Shown piece after piece: positions 29,912 through 39,135 of a stretch of 64,000 nucleotides of DNA (position 1 is the first letter of the stretch; each line of letters starts with the position of its first letter). The translations under genes were made by a program, and so were the position numbers. Below the pieces are notes generated by a model. The model had not been told where the DNA came from. It was given only the letters and a program-made list of their open reading frames with translations, and made no database searches. Source of the stretch: JANNSX01 sp041397825 (GTDB lineage Bacteria > Pseudomonadota > Alphaproteobacteria > Rhizobiales > Hyphomicrobiaceae); NCBI GenBank assembly GCA_041397825.1, contig JAWKVX010000002.1, positions 124,001-188,000 on the forward strand. Direction: 5' to 3'.

Positions 29912-31387
29912 TCAATTACCCACAAGTCGAGCTTCACCGATCTCAGCTCCTATTCCGATATCCGTGAGTCGAACGAGGCCGCGCCAGATGACGACAATGC
30001 CGGGTGGGGGATCGCTGGCGCGGGCGAGATAGCCGCCGAGGCGGGCAAGCTTCGTGACGTAGTGAGCCAGCGTGCCGGAACTACATCGACGGTTGCCAGC
30101 TCCCTCGACGAGCTCGTCGAGAAGATCGATCTCCGAGTGGGTTAAGGCGATGTCCGGGCGTTCGTCGGGCTCGGCACGGGCGATCATGGTCAGCCACAAG
30201 ACGCGCCAGCTGATGATGCAGAACAGGGCCAGCAGGTTCGCAATCCGGTCAGCGGTCCGCAACTTGGAGTCTTCCGCCCGGCAGCCGCTTTTCAAAACCT
30301 TGTGGAAGACCTCGATCTTCCAGCGCATCGCGTATCAGTTCATCTTCTCGATGGCCTCCTGACGGGTCCGCACAGGCAGGTCGGTGATCAGTTTCCACTC
30401 GATCGGCTTGCGGCCTCTGGGGCAGTTGCGCTCGCTCGCGTGCAAGATCGTCAGACGCAAGGGCGGATATCGCGTCTGCTTGCCGATCGGCGGCTGCACG
30501 ATGATCCGCTTGAACTTCAACTCGAGCGTGGCGCGGGCAACCTCCCCTTTCTCGTCGCGGAACTCGATACTATGCAAGCCCCTGATGTGAACGTCCTCCA
30601 TCTCTGTCGCGATCGTGTGCTCGCCATCTCCGGCAAGCCGATCCACGCATGTTCGCACGAGAAAATGAGCGCCGAGATCCTGGCTCAGACAATACAGCTC
30701 AAAGATATCACTCTCCCGGTCGCCGACATGCACGCAGCGCTCGGGCGAGCCCAGCTGCTCCAGTGACTGCCGCAGGTTCTCCAGCCAGCGGAAGCTTTCC
30801 TTCTTTTCGATCGGTACGCGCGTCAGGTTGATCTTCCGCTTGAGCTGAGCGGTGCCCTTGAACTTCTTTCGCGTCCAGAACTTCACGGCCGAGAGGCCAA
30901 GGGGCAGTCCCTCGGTCGTGACGGCGAGGCTGGAATGCATGAGCATGCCGCACACGGTATGATGGCGCAGCCGACCGCGTTTGTCGCGGCCGCTGTTCAC
31001 GCTCTTGGTCATGCCGATCAGACCAGACGCCTCGCGTTGGTAGACGAATTCGGTCGTGTCCTGGATCAGCAGGACGGGACCGCAGCTTGCGGCAAATCGG
31101 CTGCGCGTCGCCGCGAAGTGCCCTTTCAATATCTCGGATTCCTCGACGCGATCATTCGCGAGAAAGCGATAGGCGGCCTTCGTGCTCGCCCAGTCATGGC
31201 AGGCATAGGGGATGCTCTCGCCCATGCCGTTGCTGATCTGTCGGATCAAATCGCCAAATCGGCGGCCGAGCCGTGTGTCCTTGAACGCGGACACGTCGAT
31301 CTCGCCTTCGGTCCAGTGTCCGCTCCCACTACCCAACCCGCCTCCGGGTGTCTGCGATGTGCTCTCCAAGTCTCGTTTCGTCGCCAA
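29912..31387 (-). pseudogene. IS4-family (Tn5-like) transposase, interrupted by one in-frame TGA
   Basis: The protein would have 491 residues. DDE residues fall in LLIQDTTEF, HVGDRESDI and the Y-x2-R-x3-E-x6-K signature (YAMRWKIEVFHKVLK). The codon immediately before that tyrosine is TGA (30337-30335) where relatives have Trp (TGG), so the enzyme is cut just before its catalytic Glu; reading resumes in the same frame to 29912. Start is TTG at 31387 with GGGGGGAGG ahead. Its promoter side is further separated by the IS3 insertion at 31413. Confidence 0.88.
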
Positions 31388-31441
31388 GAAGCACCTCCCC
31401 CCATCGAATCAGGTGACCTACTCGACTTTTTCGGACCGTTT

Positions 31442-32446
31442 TCAGCTTGAGAGATCAGCCCTCGTTGCTTCTGGTTTGTCTTCGATGTGACGGGGCGGAG
31501 CGCGTAGGCTCCCTCGAGCCGCAGCGCTCCGCTCCGTCACATCGGCGGGCGCTGCGTTCCTGATCTTGGCCGCGAATGCGGCAGGCGTCAGGTACCCTAA
31601 GCTCGAATGCGGCCGCACCTCGTTATAGTGCAGCCGCCACGTCTCGATCACGGCCTTCGCCTCGGCCCGCGAGCGGAACCACTCCAACGACAGGCACTCG
31701 TCGCGGAACTTGCCGTTGAAGCTCTCTGTCGTGCCATTCTGCCAGGGCTTGCCGGGATCGATCAATGCCGTTTCGATGCCCTGCGCGACGATCCACTTCA
31801 GCAGCGCCCGGCTGACAAATTCGGGCCCATTGTCCGAGCGAAGATACATCGGCGCACCACGCTGAGTGACGAGACGCGACAGAACATCGATCACGCGGCC
31901 GGAGCGAATGCGACCATCGACCTCGATCGCCAAACCCTCCTTCGTCCACTCGTCGGTGATCGTCAGGCACTTCAACTGCTGACCGTTCGCGGCCCCGTCG
32001 AACACGAAGTCGTAAGACCACACCTGGTTGGCTCCTGTGGGCGCATTCGGCCTTGGACGGCAGCTTGCAATGCGCTTTCTCGGCCTCTTCTTCGGCACCT
32101 GCAGCTTCGCCTGCTGCCACAGTCTGAGAGCACGGCCAAAGCTCATCTTGTGCCCGTCACGGCCGAGGAAGATCGCAATCCGCCGGTAGCCGTAGCGCGG
32201 ATACTGCGCCGACAGCTCCGACATGCGCTTCAAGACCGGCGCATCCTTCGCTACCTTCCTCGATTGATACCTCAACGCCGATCGCCCCACCTTGATCAGC
32301 GTGCACGCCCGCCGCTGCGACAGGCCTTTGCCCGTCGCGTACGCCACTTGAGAACGGCGAGCCGGCACGCTCACCATTTTTTTGCATTGATCTCCTTCAT
32401 CACCTCGATCTCGAGGTCGCGCTCGGCAACCAGTTTCTTCAGGCAC
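31442..32446 (-). CDS. IS3-family transposase OrfB
   Basis: Integrase-core part of an IS3 transposase, normally made as an OrfAB fusion by -1 frameshifting. The DDE residues are in VWSYDFVFD, RSDNGPEF and NGTTESFNGKFRDECL; the HTH_21 segment YPRYGYRRIAIFLGRDGH precedes them. A run of seven A residues in the coding strand (plus-strand positions about 32377-32385) at the end of orfA is a fitting slippery site. Because orfA is broken, no fusion enzyme can be made from this copy. Confidence 0.9.
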   Translation of the reverse strand: MPEETGCRARPRDRGDEGDQCKKMVSVPARRSQVAYATGKGLSQRRACTLIKVGRSALRYQSRKVAKDAPVLKRMSELSAQYPRYGYRRIAIFLGRDGHKMSFGRALRLWQQAKLQVPKKRPRKRIASCRPRPNAPTGANQVWSYDFVFDGAANGQQLKCLTITDEWTKEGLAIEVDGRIRSGRVIDVLSRLVTQRGAPMYLRSDNGPEFVSRALLKWIVAQGIETALIDPGKPWQNGTTESFNGKFRDECLSLEWFRSRAEAKAVIETWRLHYNEVRPHSSLGYLTPAAFAAKIRNAAPADVTERSAAARGSLRAPPRHIEDKPEATRADLSS

Positions 32447-32631
32447 GCGTTCTCGAGTTCGAGTTGCCTCAGACGCCGAACGTCATCCGACTGCATGGCG
32501 CCGAAGCGCTTGCGTCACGTGTAGATCGCCTGCTCCGAAACCCCATGCTTCTTCGCCACCGTACCCACAGGGCTCGCGTCGGCCTCCCGAAGGATCCCCA
32601 CGATCTGCTCGTCCGAAAATCTGCTCTTGCG
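32372..32631 (-). pseudogene. IS3-family OrfA, split by IS66 and carrying a premature TGA
   Basis: Reading from the ATG at 36615-36613, across the IS66 insertion, gives MRKSRFSDEQIVGILREAD... then SEQAIYT and TGA where relatives have the Trp of YxWRKRFG; reading continues RKRFGAM ... to the stop at 32374-32372. IS66 is inserted directly after the ATG codon with its 8-bp duplication. Both lesions inactivate it. Confidence 0.85.
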
Positions 32632-33747
32632 GTAAGCGTCCGCTGACGACTGCGGATTGCCACAGTTGACGGGGTGGGGTGTTCAGGCGGCGAGTGCGTT
32701 GGCCGCAGGCTTCGCCGTGTTCCACGGCAAGAGTTCGTTGAGCCGGTTGATCGGATGCGCGCCGATGCGGCCGAGGATGTCGCGGAGCCAGGCTTCGGGC
32801 TCAAGGCCATTGAGCTTGGCAGTGCGGATCAGCGTGTACATGATGGCCGCGCGCTCGCCGCCCGTATCGCTGCCCGCGAACAGCCAGTTCTTGCGGCCGA
32901 GCGTGACGGGCCGGATCGCATTCTCGGCGGCGTTGTTTGAGATCTCCAGCCGGCCGTCGTTGATATAGGCCGTCAGTGGATCCCATCGCGAACGTGCATA
33001 TCGGATGGCCTTCGCCAGCTCAGATTTCCCGGAGATCATCTTGAGTTGATGGTCGAGCCATTGGCCAAGTGCGTCGATCTTCTGTCGGACTTCTCGCCGG
33101 CGTATCTCACGTCGCTGGTCCGCCGGTTGGCTGGCAATCGTCCGCTCGATGTCGAAGAGCTGACCGATCCGTTCCAGCGTCTCGTGGGCGATCGAAGAAC
33201 CGGTTGCTTTGTGCACGTCGAAGAAGCCGCGACGGACATGCGCCCAGCAGGCGACTTCGGTCACTGCAGCCGGCTTGTCGCCAGCACTCTCGTACAGCTC
33301 CGCGAAGCCTGAGTATCCGTCGGCATGCAGGTGACCACGGAAGTCCGCGAGGTGCTTGCGGCAGTGCTCGCCCTTGCGATCAGGCGTGTAGCGGTAGAGC
33401 ACGGCCGGCGGTGCCGGGCCGGAATGCGGCCTCTCATCGCGCAGATAGATCCACAGACGCCCCGTCTTGGTTTTGCCGTTGCCGGGAGCGAGCACCGGCA
33501 CGGGCGTGTCATCGGCGTGGATCACGGAGCCGGCCATCACGTGCGCGCCGATCCGCTCGGCGAGCGGTTTCAACAGCCATGCGACCCTGCCGACCCAGCT
33601 CGCGAGCAGGCTCCGATCGAGATCGAGACCGTCGCGACCATAGATCTCCGCCTGGCGGTAGAGATGCGCTGATCGGGCTGGCGGCGCGCCTTGCGGCCAC
33701 ATCCGGAAGGGATAGTCGCTGCCCCATCGGCAGAGGAGTGCGCCATC

Positions 33748-34782
33748 ATGCAGTTCTTCGTTGGTCTCGACGTGGCTCTCGAAACGACTAGCGTTTGCGT
33801 CATCGACGAGCGTGGCATCATCATCAAGGAAGGCAAGGTCGAAAGCCATCCGCAGAACATCGCTCGCTTCGTCAGGCATCAGGGCCGGAAGATCGAACAT
33901 GTGGGCCTGGAAGCCGGGCAGCTCTCCGAATGGCTGTACGCTGGGCTGACCAAAGATGGCTTTCGCGTAACGGTCATGGAAAGCCGACATGTCAGAGCTG
34001 CCTTCGCGGCCATGACCGTCAAGACGGATCGGAATGATGCACGCGGCATCGCTCAGCTTGTGCGGCTGGGCTGGTTCAAATCTGTCCACGTCAAGACGCT
34101 CGACTGTCAGCAGACGCGCGCCGTCCTGAATGCGCGGCAGTTCCTCATCGACAAGATCACGGCGATCGAGAACTGCATGCGTGCTAGCCTGCGCAACTTC
34201 GGGCTCAAAATGGGTCAAGTCTCGCGCCGCACCTTTGCGCCGCGCGCCCGCGAGCTGGCTGACGGCCATGAGTGCCTGGAGGTGATTATCGAGAGCCTGC
34301 TTAGAGTGCGAGACGTGCTGGTGAGCGAGCTGCACAAGATCGACAAGAAGCTGCTCGATGCTGCCCGCTCCGACCCCATCACCCGGATGCTCATGACTGC
34401 GCCCGGCGTCGGCGTGATCGTCGCACTCACATTCCGAAGCGCTGTAGATGATCCCGATCGCTTCTCGAGCGTGAAGTCGATCGGACCATGGCTCGGATTG
34501 ACGCCCAGGCGATACCAATCAGGACAGACAGATCGTGTCGGGCACATCACCAAGGCCGGCGATGCCGCTGTGCGCACTGCACTGTACGAGGCGGCAACTA
34601 CGCTTCTTGGGCGAACGACGCGATGGTCCTCGCTGAAGGCGTGGGGAGTTCGACTGGCCGCGCGCGGCGGAATCAAGAAAGCGCGCGTTGCCGTTGCACG
34701 CAAGCTCGCCGTCATCCTACTCGGCATGTGGAAGACCAGCACTCCTTTCCGATGGTCTGCAACCGCGCCTGCCTCCTGTTGA
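33748..34782 (+). CDS. IS110-family DEDD transposase
   Basis: 344-residue RuvC-like DEDD recombinase with a C-terminal Tnp_20 domain. Acidic residues fall in FVGLDVALETT (Asp8), GLEAGQLSEW and KTDRNDARGIA. The C-terminal part has APGVGVIVALTF, an HhH-like segment, then GLTPRRYQSG and the serine-bearing KAGDAAVRTALYEAA region. ATG at 33748 is the start. The gene is intact, and this is the only apparently active transposase gene with intact surroundings in the nest. Confidence 0.92.
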   Translation: MQFFVGLDVALETTSVCVIDERGIIIKEGKVESHPQNIARFVRHQGRKIEHVGLEAGQLSEWLYAGLTKDGFRVTVMESRHVRAAFAAMTVKTDRNDARGIAQLVRLGWFKSVHVKTLDCQQTRAVLNARQFLIDKITAIENCMRASLRNFGLKMGQVSRRTFAPRARELADGHECLEVIIESLLRVRDVLVSELHKIDKKLLDAARSDPITRMLMTAPGVGVIVALTFRSAVDDPDRFSSVKSIGPWLGLTPRRYQSGQTDRVGHITKAGDAAVRTALYEAATTLLGRTTRWSSLKAWGVRLAARGGIKKARVAVARKLAVILLGMWKTSTPFRWSATAPASC

Positions 34783-34919
34783 GAACGGTGTTCAGGTTCA
34801 CCAAGGGGATGGCCGCCATCCTCCGTCCCCACCGTCACTCGCCAGCCAAGGTGAGCGAGCGACGGTGGCTCCGAGGGGATGGCTTCGAGACCAACCGCTG
34901 ACGATCGAAGGTGAGTGAA

Positions 34920-35075
34920 CCGAACTCCGAGGTCCCGAGCAGGGACGAGGGATGAGCGAGGCCGCATCTGCCCGGGTCGCTTCGAGCACGTGGTAGAGAT
35001 TTGTCCCGTTCTTCCTTCCTTAGACCGCATCATGTGGCGGCATTGCCGACCACGGACAGAAGCCTGGTCCTGCTC
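34920..35075 (+). ncRNA. candidate bridge RNA (seekRNA) of the IS110/IS1111 element
   Basis: The 332-base right non-coding end contains four short matches in the order expected for guide loops. CATCTGCC (34965-34972) is complementary to the right target flank (35118-35125). GtGGTAGAG (34990-34998) equals the left target flank 33655-33663 with one wobble. CGCATC (35026-35031) is complementary to the left element tip (33663-33668). ACAGAAG (35056-35062) equals the right tip plus core (35110-35116). Small hairpins GCT-TCG-AGC (34979-34987) and CGGC-ATT-GCCG (35038-35048) sit between each pair, and a GTCCC/GGGAC hairpin lies at 34932-34946. Transcription is not shown; limits are approximate. Confidence 0.6.
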
Positions 35076-35732
35076 GTTGACATTGGGGCTTGACTCATTC
35101 CGCCCGATCACAGAAGCGGCAGATGATCGGCGTATTTGGACATGATGACGTGGGCGAGAACGCTGGCTCCCGCTATGGCCCTCGGAATCGGCAGCTCCGG
35201 CATCGGTGCCTGAGCCATCGCCTCGCACTTGGCGCAACTGTATGCCGGCCGCACGTGACGGACGACCTCGAAGCGGCCGGGCACATACTCCAGAACCTCC
35301 GTCACGTCCTCGCCGACCTGGCGCATTCTCTCCGAGCCGCAGCGTGGGCAGGCGCACACGGACGGCTCATGCGTCTCATCGCGACGCGGCAGATGTTCAG
35401 GCAGCTTGCGGCGGGATGCCTTCGGGATCGCTTGTGCTTCTGTCTCGCCGCTTCCGGTCGATTCCGCGAAGCCGGCGCCGGAAGCCGCACCGGACAACTC
35501 CTCGATCTCCTCGAGCTTCAGCTCCAGCTGCTCGATCTGACGGTCGAGACGCTCCGAGGATTGCCCGAACTGCATCCGCTTCAACCGCGCCAGCTCGAAC
35601 TTCAGCTTCTCGGCTTCCAGCGTCTTGGCAAGTAGCCCCGCCTCGGCCGCCAGCACCAGCTGCTTCAACTCGTCGATATCATCGGGAAGATCGGCTGCGC
35701 TCCGCATGCCGCCGATCTACACTGCTTCGGGA

Positions 35733-36080
35733 TCATCCCGCGACGCTTGGAGCCCAAGTCCGTTGTGGAGCCCGCCAATCGATGCCTTCCAGCAACATCG
35801 ACAACTGCGCCGGCGTCAACGTCGCCGAGCCTTGCCGCGTGAGCGGCCAGAGGAACCGTCCTTTCTCCAGCCGCTTCGCGAACAGGCAGAAGCCCTGGCC
35901 GTCCCAGTAGAGAACCTTCACCAGATCGCCGCGCTTGCCGCGGAACACGAACAGGTGGCCCGAGAACGGATCTTGCTGCAACGTCTCTTGCGCCAGCATG
36001 GCAAGCCCGTCGAAGCCCTTCCTCATGTCGGTCGGGCCCATCGCCAGATAGACGCGCGCGCCCGTTGGCAACGCGATCAC
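35733..36080 (-). CDS. tnpB: IS66 accessory protein TnpB
   Basis: 115-residue protein of the IS66 Orf2 (TnpB) family, needed for transposition but without known catalysis. Seen: ARVYLAMGPTDMRKGFDGL, then DPFSGHLFVFRGKRGDLVKVLYWDGQGF and LFAKRLEKGRF, each a family hallmark. The GTG start at 36080 overlaps the tnpA stop (GTGA), so translation is coupled. Intact. Confidence 0.93.
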   Translation of the reverse strand: MIALPTGARVYLAMGPTDMRKGFDGLAMLAQETLQQDPFSGHLFVFRGKRGDLVKVLYWDGQGFCLFAKRLEKGRFLWPLTRQGSATLTPAQLSMLLEGIDWRAPQRTWAPSVAG

Positions 36081-36505
36081 GACCCACTCTCGCTGTCCAA
36101 TGCGCTGACGATGCGTGCCAAGGCCTTGGGATCGATGTCGGCATCGGCCTTCACAACGCGACTGTTCGTCAGCGTGATCTCGACAGAGCTCATCCGCCGC
36201 CGGGACGACCGAGGCAGAACGCCACCAGGAGGCAATGCACACTCCTGTGGTTCTGCTGGCGGCTCCGGCGCGATCTTCACGGGCACGAACGCGGAAGCCG
36301 GCTTTGCGCCAAGCGACAGACCGCGCATCCGGCCCTCACGCGCCAGACGCAACCACGTGTAGATGAGATTGCGCGAGACGCCGTGCCGCTCCGATACCGC
36401 CGTGATCGAAGCGCCCGGCGCCAGCGCATCGGTCAAGACCTTGAGCTTCTCCTCAGCCGACCAACGCCGCCGCCGATCGACAACCTCGATCACCTCGGAA
36501 CCCAT
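36077..36505 (-). CDS. tnpA: IS66 accessory protein TnpA
   Basis: 142-residue IS66 Orf1 protein with an HTH of the Tnp_1/IS3-like type (RRWSAEEKLKVLTDALAPG, SERHGVSRNLIYTWLRLAREG). The C-terminal part is basic and then acidic. ATG at 36505 is chosen; an ATG 36 bases earlier lacks conservation. First gene of the IS66 operon. Confidence 0.9.
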   Translation of the reverse strand: MGSEVIEVVDRRRRWSAEEKLKVLTDALAPGASITAVSERHGVSRNLIYTWLRLAREGRMRGLSLGAKPASAFVPVKIAPEPPAEPQECALPPGGVLPRSSRRRMSSVEITLTNSRVVKADADIDPKALARIVSALDSESGS

Positions 36506-36819
36506 GTGCCTTGCTGTCCTTGTGCACGTGCCTAAGGACACTAAGGCACTCTTCCCAACGCCCGCCGCAAGATCGCATCGCCGCAGTCATCAGAGGGCGC
36601 TTACCTCTTGCGCATCGCTGCCCCCGATTCGCAGGGCAGTCTCTCAAGTAATCCTTGGTCCGAATACCCTGAGGCAGGTCACAGGCGCTCGACAATGAAT
36701 CACAACCGATTCCACCGACTCAAGAATTCTGCTCGGTGACAGTTCACGGGCAATAAGCGACTTGTGGGTAATTGAAAGGCCCGCCGGAGGCGTACCCATG
36801 AAGAAAGGACTTTTCACCA

Positions 36820-37236
36820 TCAGCCGCTACCAGACGTTCGTCTCTGCAGCTGAGATACGATCGACTCGACGACGGACAAAATGAGTCTCTGATCCTCAAG
36901 ATCCGGAACCTGCCGCAATAATCTTACGATGGCAAATTGGGTAAGCTGCTCTTCCCTAGAAACTGGCAAGGGCGAAGCGGGTCGTTCGTCAAAAAACTCT
37001 GCGAGCGGAAGACCAAGCGCCTGTGACAGCATATTCAATCGGCCTGCCGGAATTCGGTTCTGAGCAGACTCATACTTGTGAATTTGCTGGGCTGTCAGGC
37101 CAATCGATGTTGCCACCTCGTCCAGAGTAAGGCCGAGCGCCATTCGCCGTTCTCGCAGTGTTGCGGCGACCCGAACATCGACAGGACCAATTCGCTTCCT
37201 TCGAGCCGGTGTCGGCAGCTGTCGAGCCTTGGACAC
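36820..37236 (-). CDS. XRE-family transcriptional regulator (PhrR/PraR-like)
   Basis: 138-residue repressor-type protein. The helix-turn-helix VAATLRERRMALGLTLDEVA ... GLTAQQIHKYESAQNRIPAGRL resembles the rhizobial PhrR/PraR group, and a helical tail follows. GTG at 37236 is chosen because GGAGGAGG stands just ahead; longer in-frame starts lack one. It diverges from the 266-residue gene, with 123 bases between, and may control it (inference). Confidence 0.8.
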   Translation of the reverse strand: MSKARQLPTPARRKRIGPVDVRVAATLRERRMALGLTLDEVATSIGLTAQQIHKYESAQNRIPAGRLNMLSQALGLPLAEFFDERPASPLPVSREEQLTQFAIVRLLRQVPDLEDQRLILSVVESIVSQLQRRTSGSG

Positions 37237-37359
37237 AAACCTCCTCCAATACTTATGAACTTGCGGCGGATTACGAGGTTCTGAGACTTGTAACCTCAAT
37301 CCCCTCATGCCCCAATTGGTGAGCAACTCACGTGGTTGTCAACCAAAAGGGGATTTGAC

Positions 37360-38160
37360 ATGACTGGATCAGCCAGCAATGTACGCCAAGACATCTCCGA
37401 CTCCGCCTTCACATCCGCCTCGAGCACGAATTCATTCCTCGATGCGATCACAATTGAACACGGTCCGCGAGCCCTGCTCGGCCGACTTTTTCTCAAGGCA
37501 GTGAGCTGCGCGGAAGCGAGGGGTGTGAGCCTCAGATTGTGCACGCTGAATGAGCTTGAGACTTTTTTTCAAGAGCAGATGAAGGACTGGCCGACTATGC
37601 CTGTGTTCAAGCCTGAATATCAGCCTCGGGAGGCCGGATTAACTCAATCCTTCGCGATCTTGGGTGAGGACATTCATGGGAACGTCGTTGCCACTCAAGC
37701 GGCCCGGTTCTTCGATTGGTCAGAGACCACGCTGAAGGCTGAAGTCGAAAGCATGCGCATGCTGTATGATGAGAAACGGCTTCCGGCTCATGCATCGGCT
37801 GAAGTGACTGCAAACCACGCAGGGAGGATCACCGGTCGCGTCGTCTACTCTGGTTCGACCTGGTTCAATCCCGAGTATCGCAAACGGCAGCTGTCGGCCA
37901 TTCTACCGCGAATCTCACGGTGCCTTGCCCTTACCAAGTGGAATGTGGACACGACCATCTCATTCATGGATTGGCGCATCGTTGAGAAGGGCGTCGCAGC
38001 GAGCTACGGCTATGATAATCTCGAGGCAAGCGTAACGCTACGGAATGTAGTGGACCCCGAATTCGTGGCCGCTATCGGCTGGATCACCCGCGACGAGCTA
38101 CTCCAGGATGCGGAATGGTTCCTGAGGCAACTTCCCGATCAAGCTTCCGGAAGGTGTTGA
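37360..38160 (+). CDS. protein of unknown function, possibly GNAT-fold
   Basis: 266 residues, soluble. The middle (SFAILGEDIHGNVVATQAARFFDW) and the segment GRVVYSGSTWFNPEYRKRQL faintly resemble the strand order and cofactor loop of N-acyltransferases, but no sure family is recognised. ATG at 37360 is chosen: AAGGGG lies ahead at normal spacing, while the upstream GTG has no site. Codon use is more AT-rich than the host genes. It diverges from an XRE regulator. Confidence 0.6.
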   Translation: MTGSASNVRQDISDSAFTSASSTNSFLDAITIEHGPRALLGRLFLKAVSCAEARGVSLRLCTLNELETFFQEQMKDWPTMPVFKPEYQPREAGLTQSFAILGEDIHGNVVATQAARFFDWSETTLKAEVESMRMLYDEKRLPAHASAEVTANHAGRITGRVVYSGSTWFNPEYRKRQLSAILPRISRCLALTKWNVDTTISFMDWRIVEKGVAASYGYDNLEASVTLRNVVDPEFVAAIGWITRDELLQDAEWFLRQLPDQASGRC

Positions 38161-38184
38161 GACGGGACGCCGTAACCACGCTGG

Positions 38185-38975
38185 TTAAACCCGTATCCGT
38201 GGATGTGAATGGCACGAGGTTCGCCGATAAGAGACGCGTCGGCGTCCTTCGGGTCCGACAAGGGTCGCATTCACATCTTCGATGATGGGTCTTTGTTGAC
38301 CGACTGCCTCACGTAGGCCTTGGGCGACCCAGCGTCCGTACTGGGGGTTTGGGTCGTCCTCTATCCGAGTTCCAACCGCAGATTTCATGTAGCCCTGATT
38401 ATAGATCCGATAACCTTGGCCTTGTTTCGTAATAACATGACGGTGGTCAGAGGTCCGATTGACCATGGTGAACGTGCCGCAAAAAGGCGATTGCACAATT
38501 CAGCAATATCATGATCGGAGCCCAGTGAATCACTACGCCATGCACCAAAGAGAACACGAAGCGGGTCGTCAGCACGTAGCGTGATCGGTTCTACGCGACG
38601 ACGGTCACACCAAGTCCCTTGCGGTTGAGCGGAAACAGAATCGATCTTGAGGAGAAATTTAGTCAGCTCCTGAGGACCTCCGACAATCTTTTCGGCCCAG
38701 CCGCCATTCCAAGTGGAGATCACGGCTCTTCGAAAGGAATTGTCAAAAATCCAATACAGAACCGCTGCCACAGCCGTCGAGCTAGCAATGCTCGGATCAA
38801 GCCTGACCCGTAACCAGCTTGATCGATGCAGCAGCTCAATAAAGCCGAGGTGGCGAATGCAGAAGGGCCACAACTCGACTGGATCGAGCATGCTCTGCAG
38901 GTACCGGTTCAGGCGAGGATCACCCCAGAGCCATCGGCGGCCCTCATCGTCTATCATCTGTCTAGTGACGATCAT
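38185..38975 (-). pseudogene. frameshifted gene with a PAS-like C-terminal part
   Basis: The first frame (from ATG 38975) gives about 185 protein-like residues (SMLDPVELWPFCIRHLGFIE ..., LCNRLFAARSPWSIGPLTTVM) and then fails. A neighbouring frame, entered near 38415-38440, continues with coding-like GYRIYNQGYMKSAVGTRIED, a RWVAQGLREAVGQQRPIIED segment, and SYRRT, reminiscent of rhizobial PAS-type sensors. A single frameshift therefore seems to have split one gene of about 260 codons. Function unknown; a sequencing error cannot be ruled out. Confidence 0.5.
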
Positions 38976-39135
38976 GTGGTTAGTCCACGGTCAATATGCG
39001 TACCAGTCTAGACCAACACGGACAGAGCTTGCAAGGACTTCGGCAGATTTCGAACATTGCCAACGAAACAGAAGTGTGCGAGCTATCAAGCACAGGTGAG
39101 CGCAAATTCGTGCTGGCTTTTGGGAGGGTGCGCGC

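Larger units (their letters stand above)
33664..35114 (+). mobile_element. IS110/IS1111-family element, innermost level of the nest
   Basis: About 1451 bp inserted in IS66 tnpC. Boundaries are set by comparing the tnpC halves; a shared AG dinucleotide flanks it (33662-33663 and 35115-35116). Subterminal inverted repeats TGATCGGGC (33670-33678) and GCCCGATCA (35102-35110) lie a few bases inside unequal tips, the IS1111-group pattern. Short left non-coding end (84 bp), long right one (332 bp). Confidence 0.85.
32683..35707 (-). pseudogene. IS66 transposase TnpC, split by an IS110-family insertion
   Basis: The N-terminal part (35707 down to about 35115) has the coiled-coil LEAEKLKFELARLKRMQFGQ, the zinc-ribbon CPRCG and the segment SKYADHLPL. 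The C-terminal part (33663 to 32683) resumes YRQAEIYGRDGL and carries the DDE region (VIHADDTPVPV, HADGYSGFAELY, DGRLEISNNAAENAIRP). Joined, they give about 525 residues, a full-length IS66 transposase. The break falls between the Leu and Tyr codons of DHLPLYRQ. Confidence 0.92.
32632..36604. mobile_element. IS66-family element, third shell of the nest
   Basis: Terminal inverted repeats start GTAAGCG (32632 onward: GTAAGCGTCCGCTGACGACT; right end ending 36604 reads GTAAGCGCCCTCTGATGACT on the other strand). Perfect 8-bp target duplication CTCTTGCG at 32624-32631 and 36605-36612, as expected for IS66. Gene order tnpA-tnpB-tnpC on the minus strand; tnpC is split by an IS110-family element. Confidence 0.95.
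31414..36681. mobile_element. IS3-family (IS407-like) element, second shell of the nest
   Basis: Ends begin TGACCT on both sides, with further shared blocks TTCGGACC and CTTGAGAGA at matching spacing. A 4-bp target duplication CAGG is present at 31410-31413 and 36682-36685, the length known for the IS407 group. Own sequence is 31414-32631 and 36605-36681; the IS66 element sits between, directly after the orfA start codon. It inserted into the leader of the IS4-like transposase gene. Confidence 0.9.
29892..36795. mobile_element. IS4-family element, outermost shell of a nested insertion cluster
   Basis: Imperfect 38-bp terminal inverted repeats lie at 29892-29929 and 36758-36795 (35/38 matching; the inner 33 bases differ at one place). 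The flanking direct repeat CCATGAAG at 29884-29891 and 36796-36803 is the likely target duplication. The element's own sequence is 29892-31413 plus 36682-36795; everything between was inserted later, upstream of its transposase gene. Own length without the inserts is about 1.6 kb, normal for the family. Confidence 0.88.

Noticed and set aside
34215..35357. Minus-strand open frame of 380 codons across the IS110 right end
   Set aside because: It crosses two element borders and the opposite strand of the IS110 transposase; better explained by the transposase and the non-coding RNA end.
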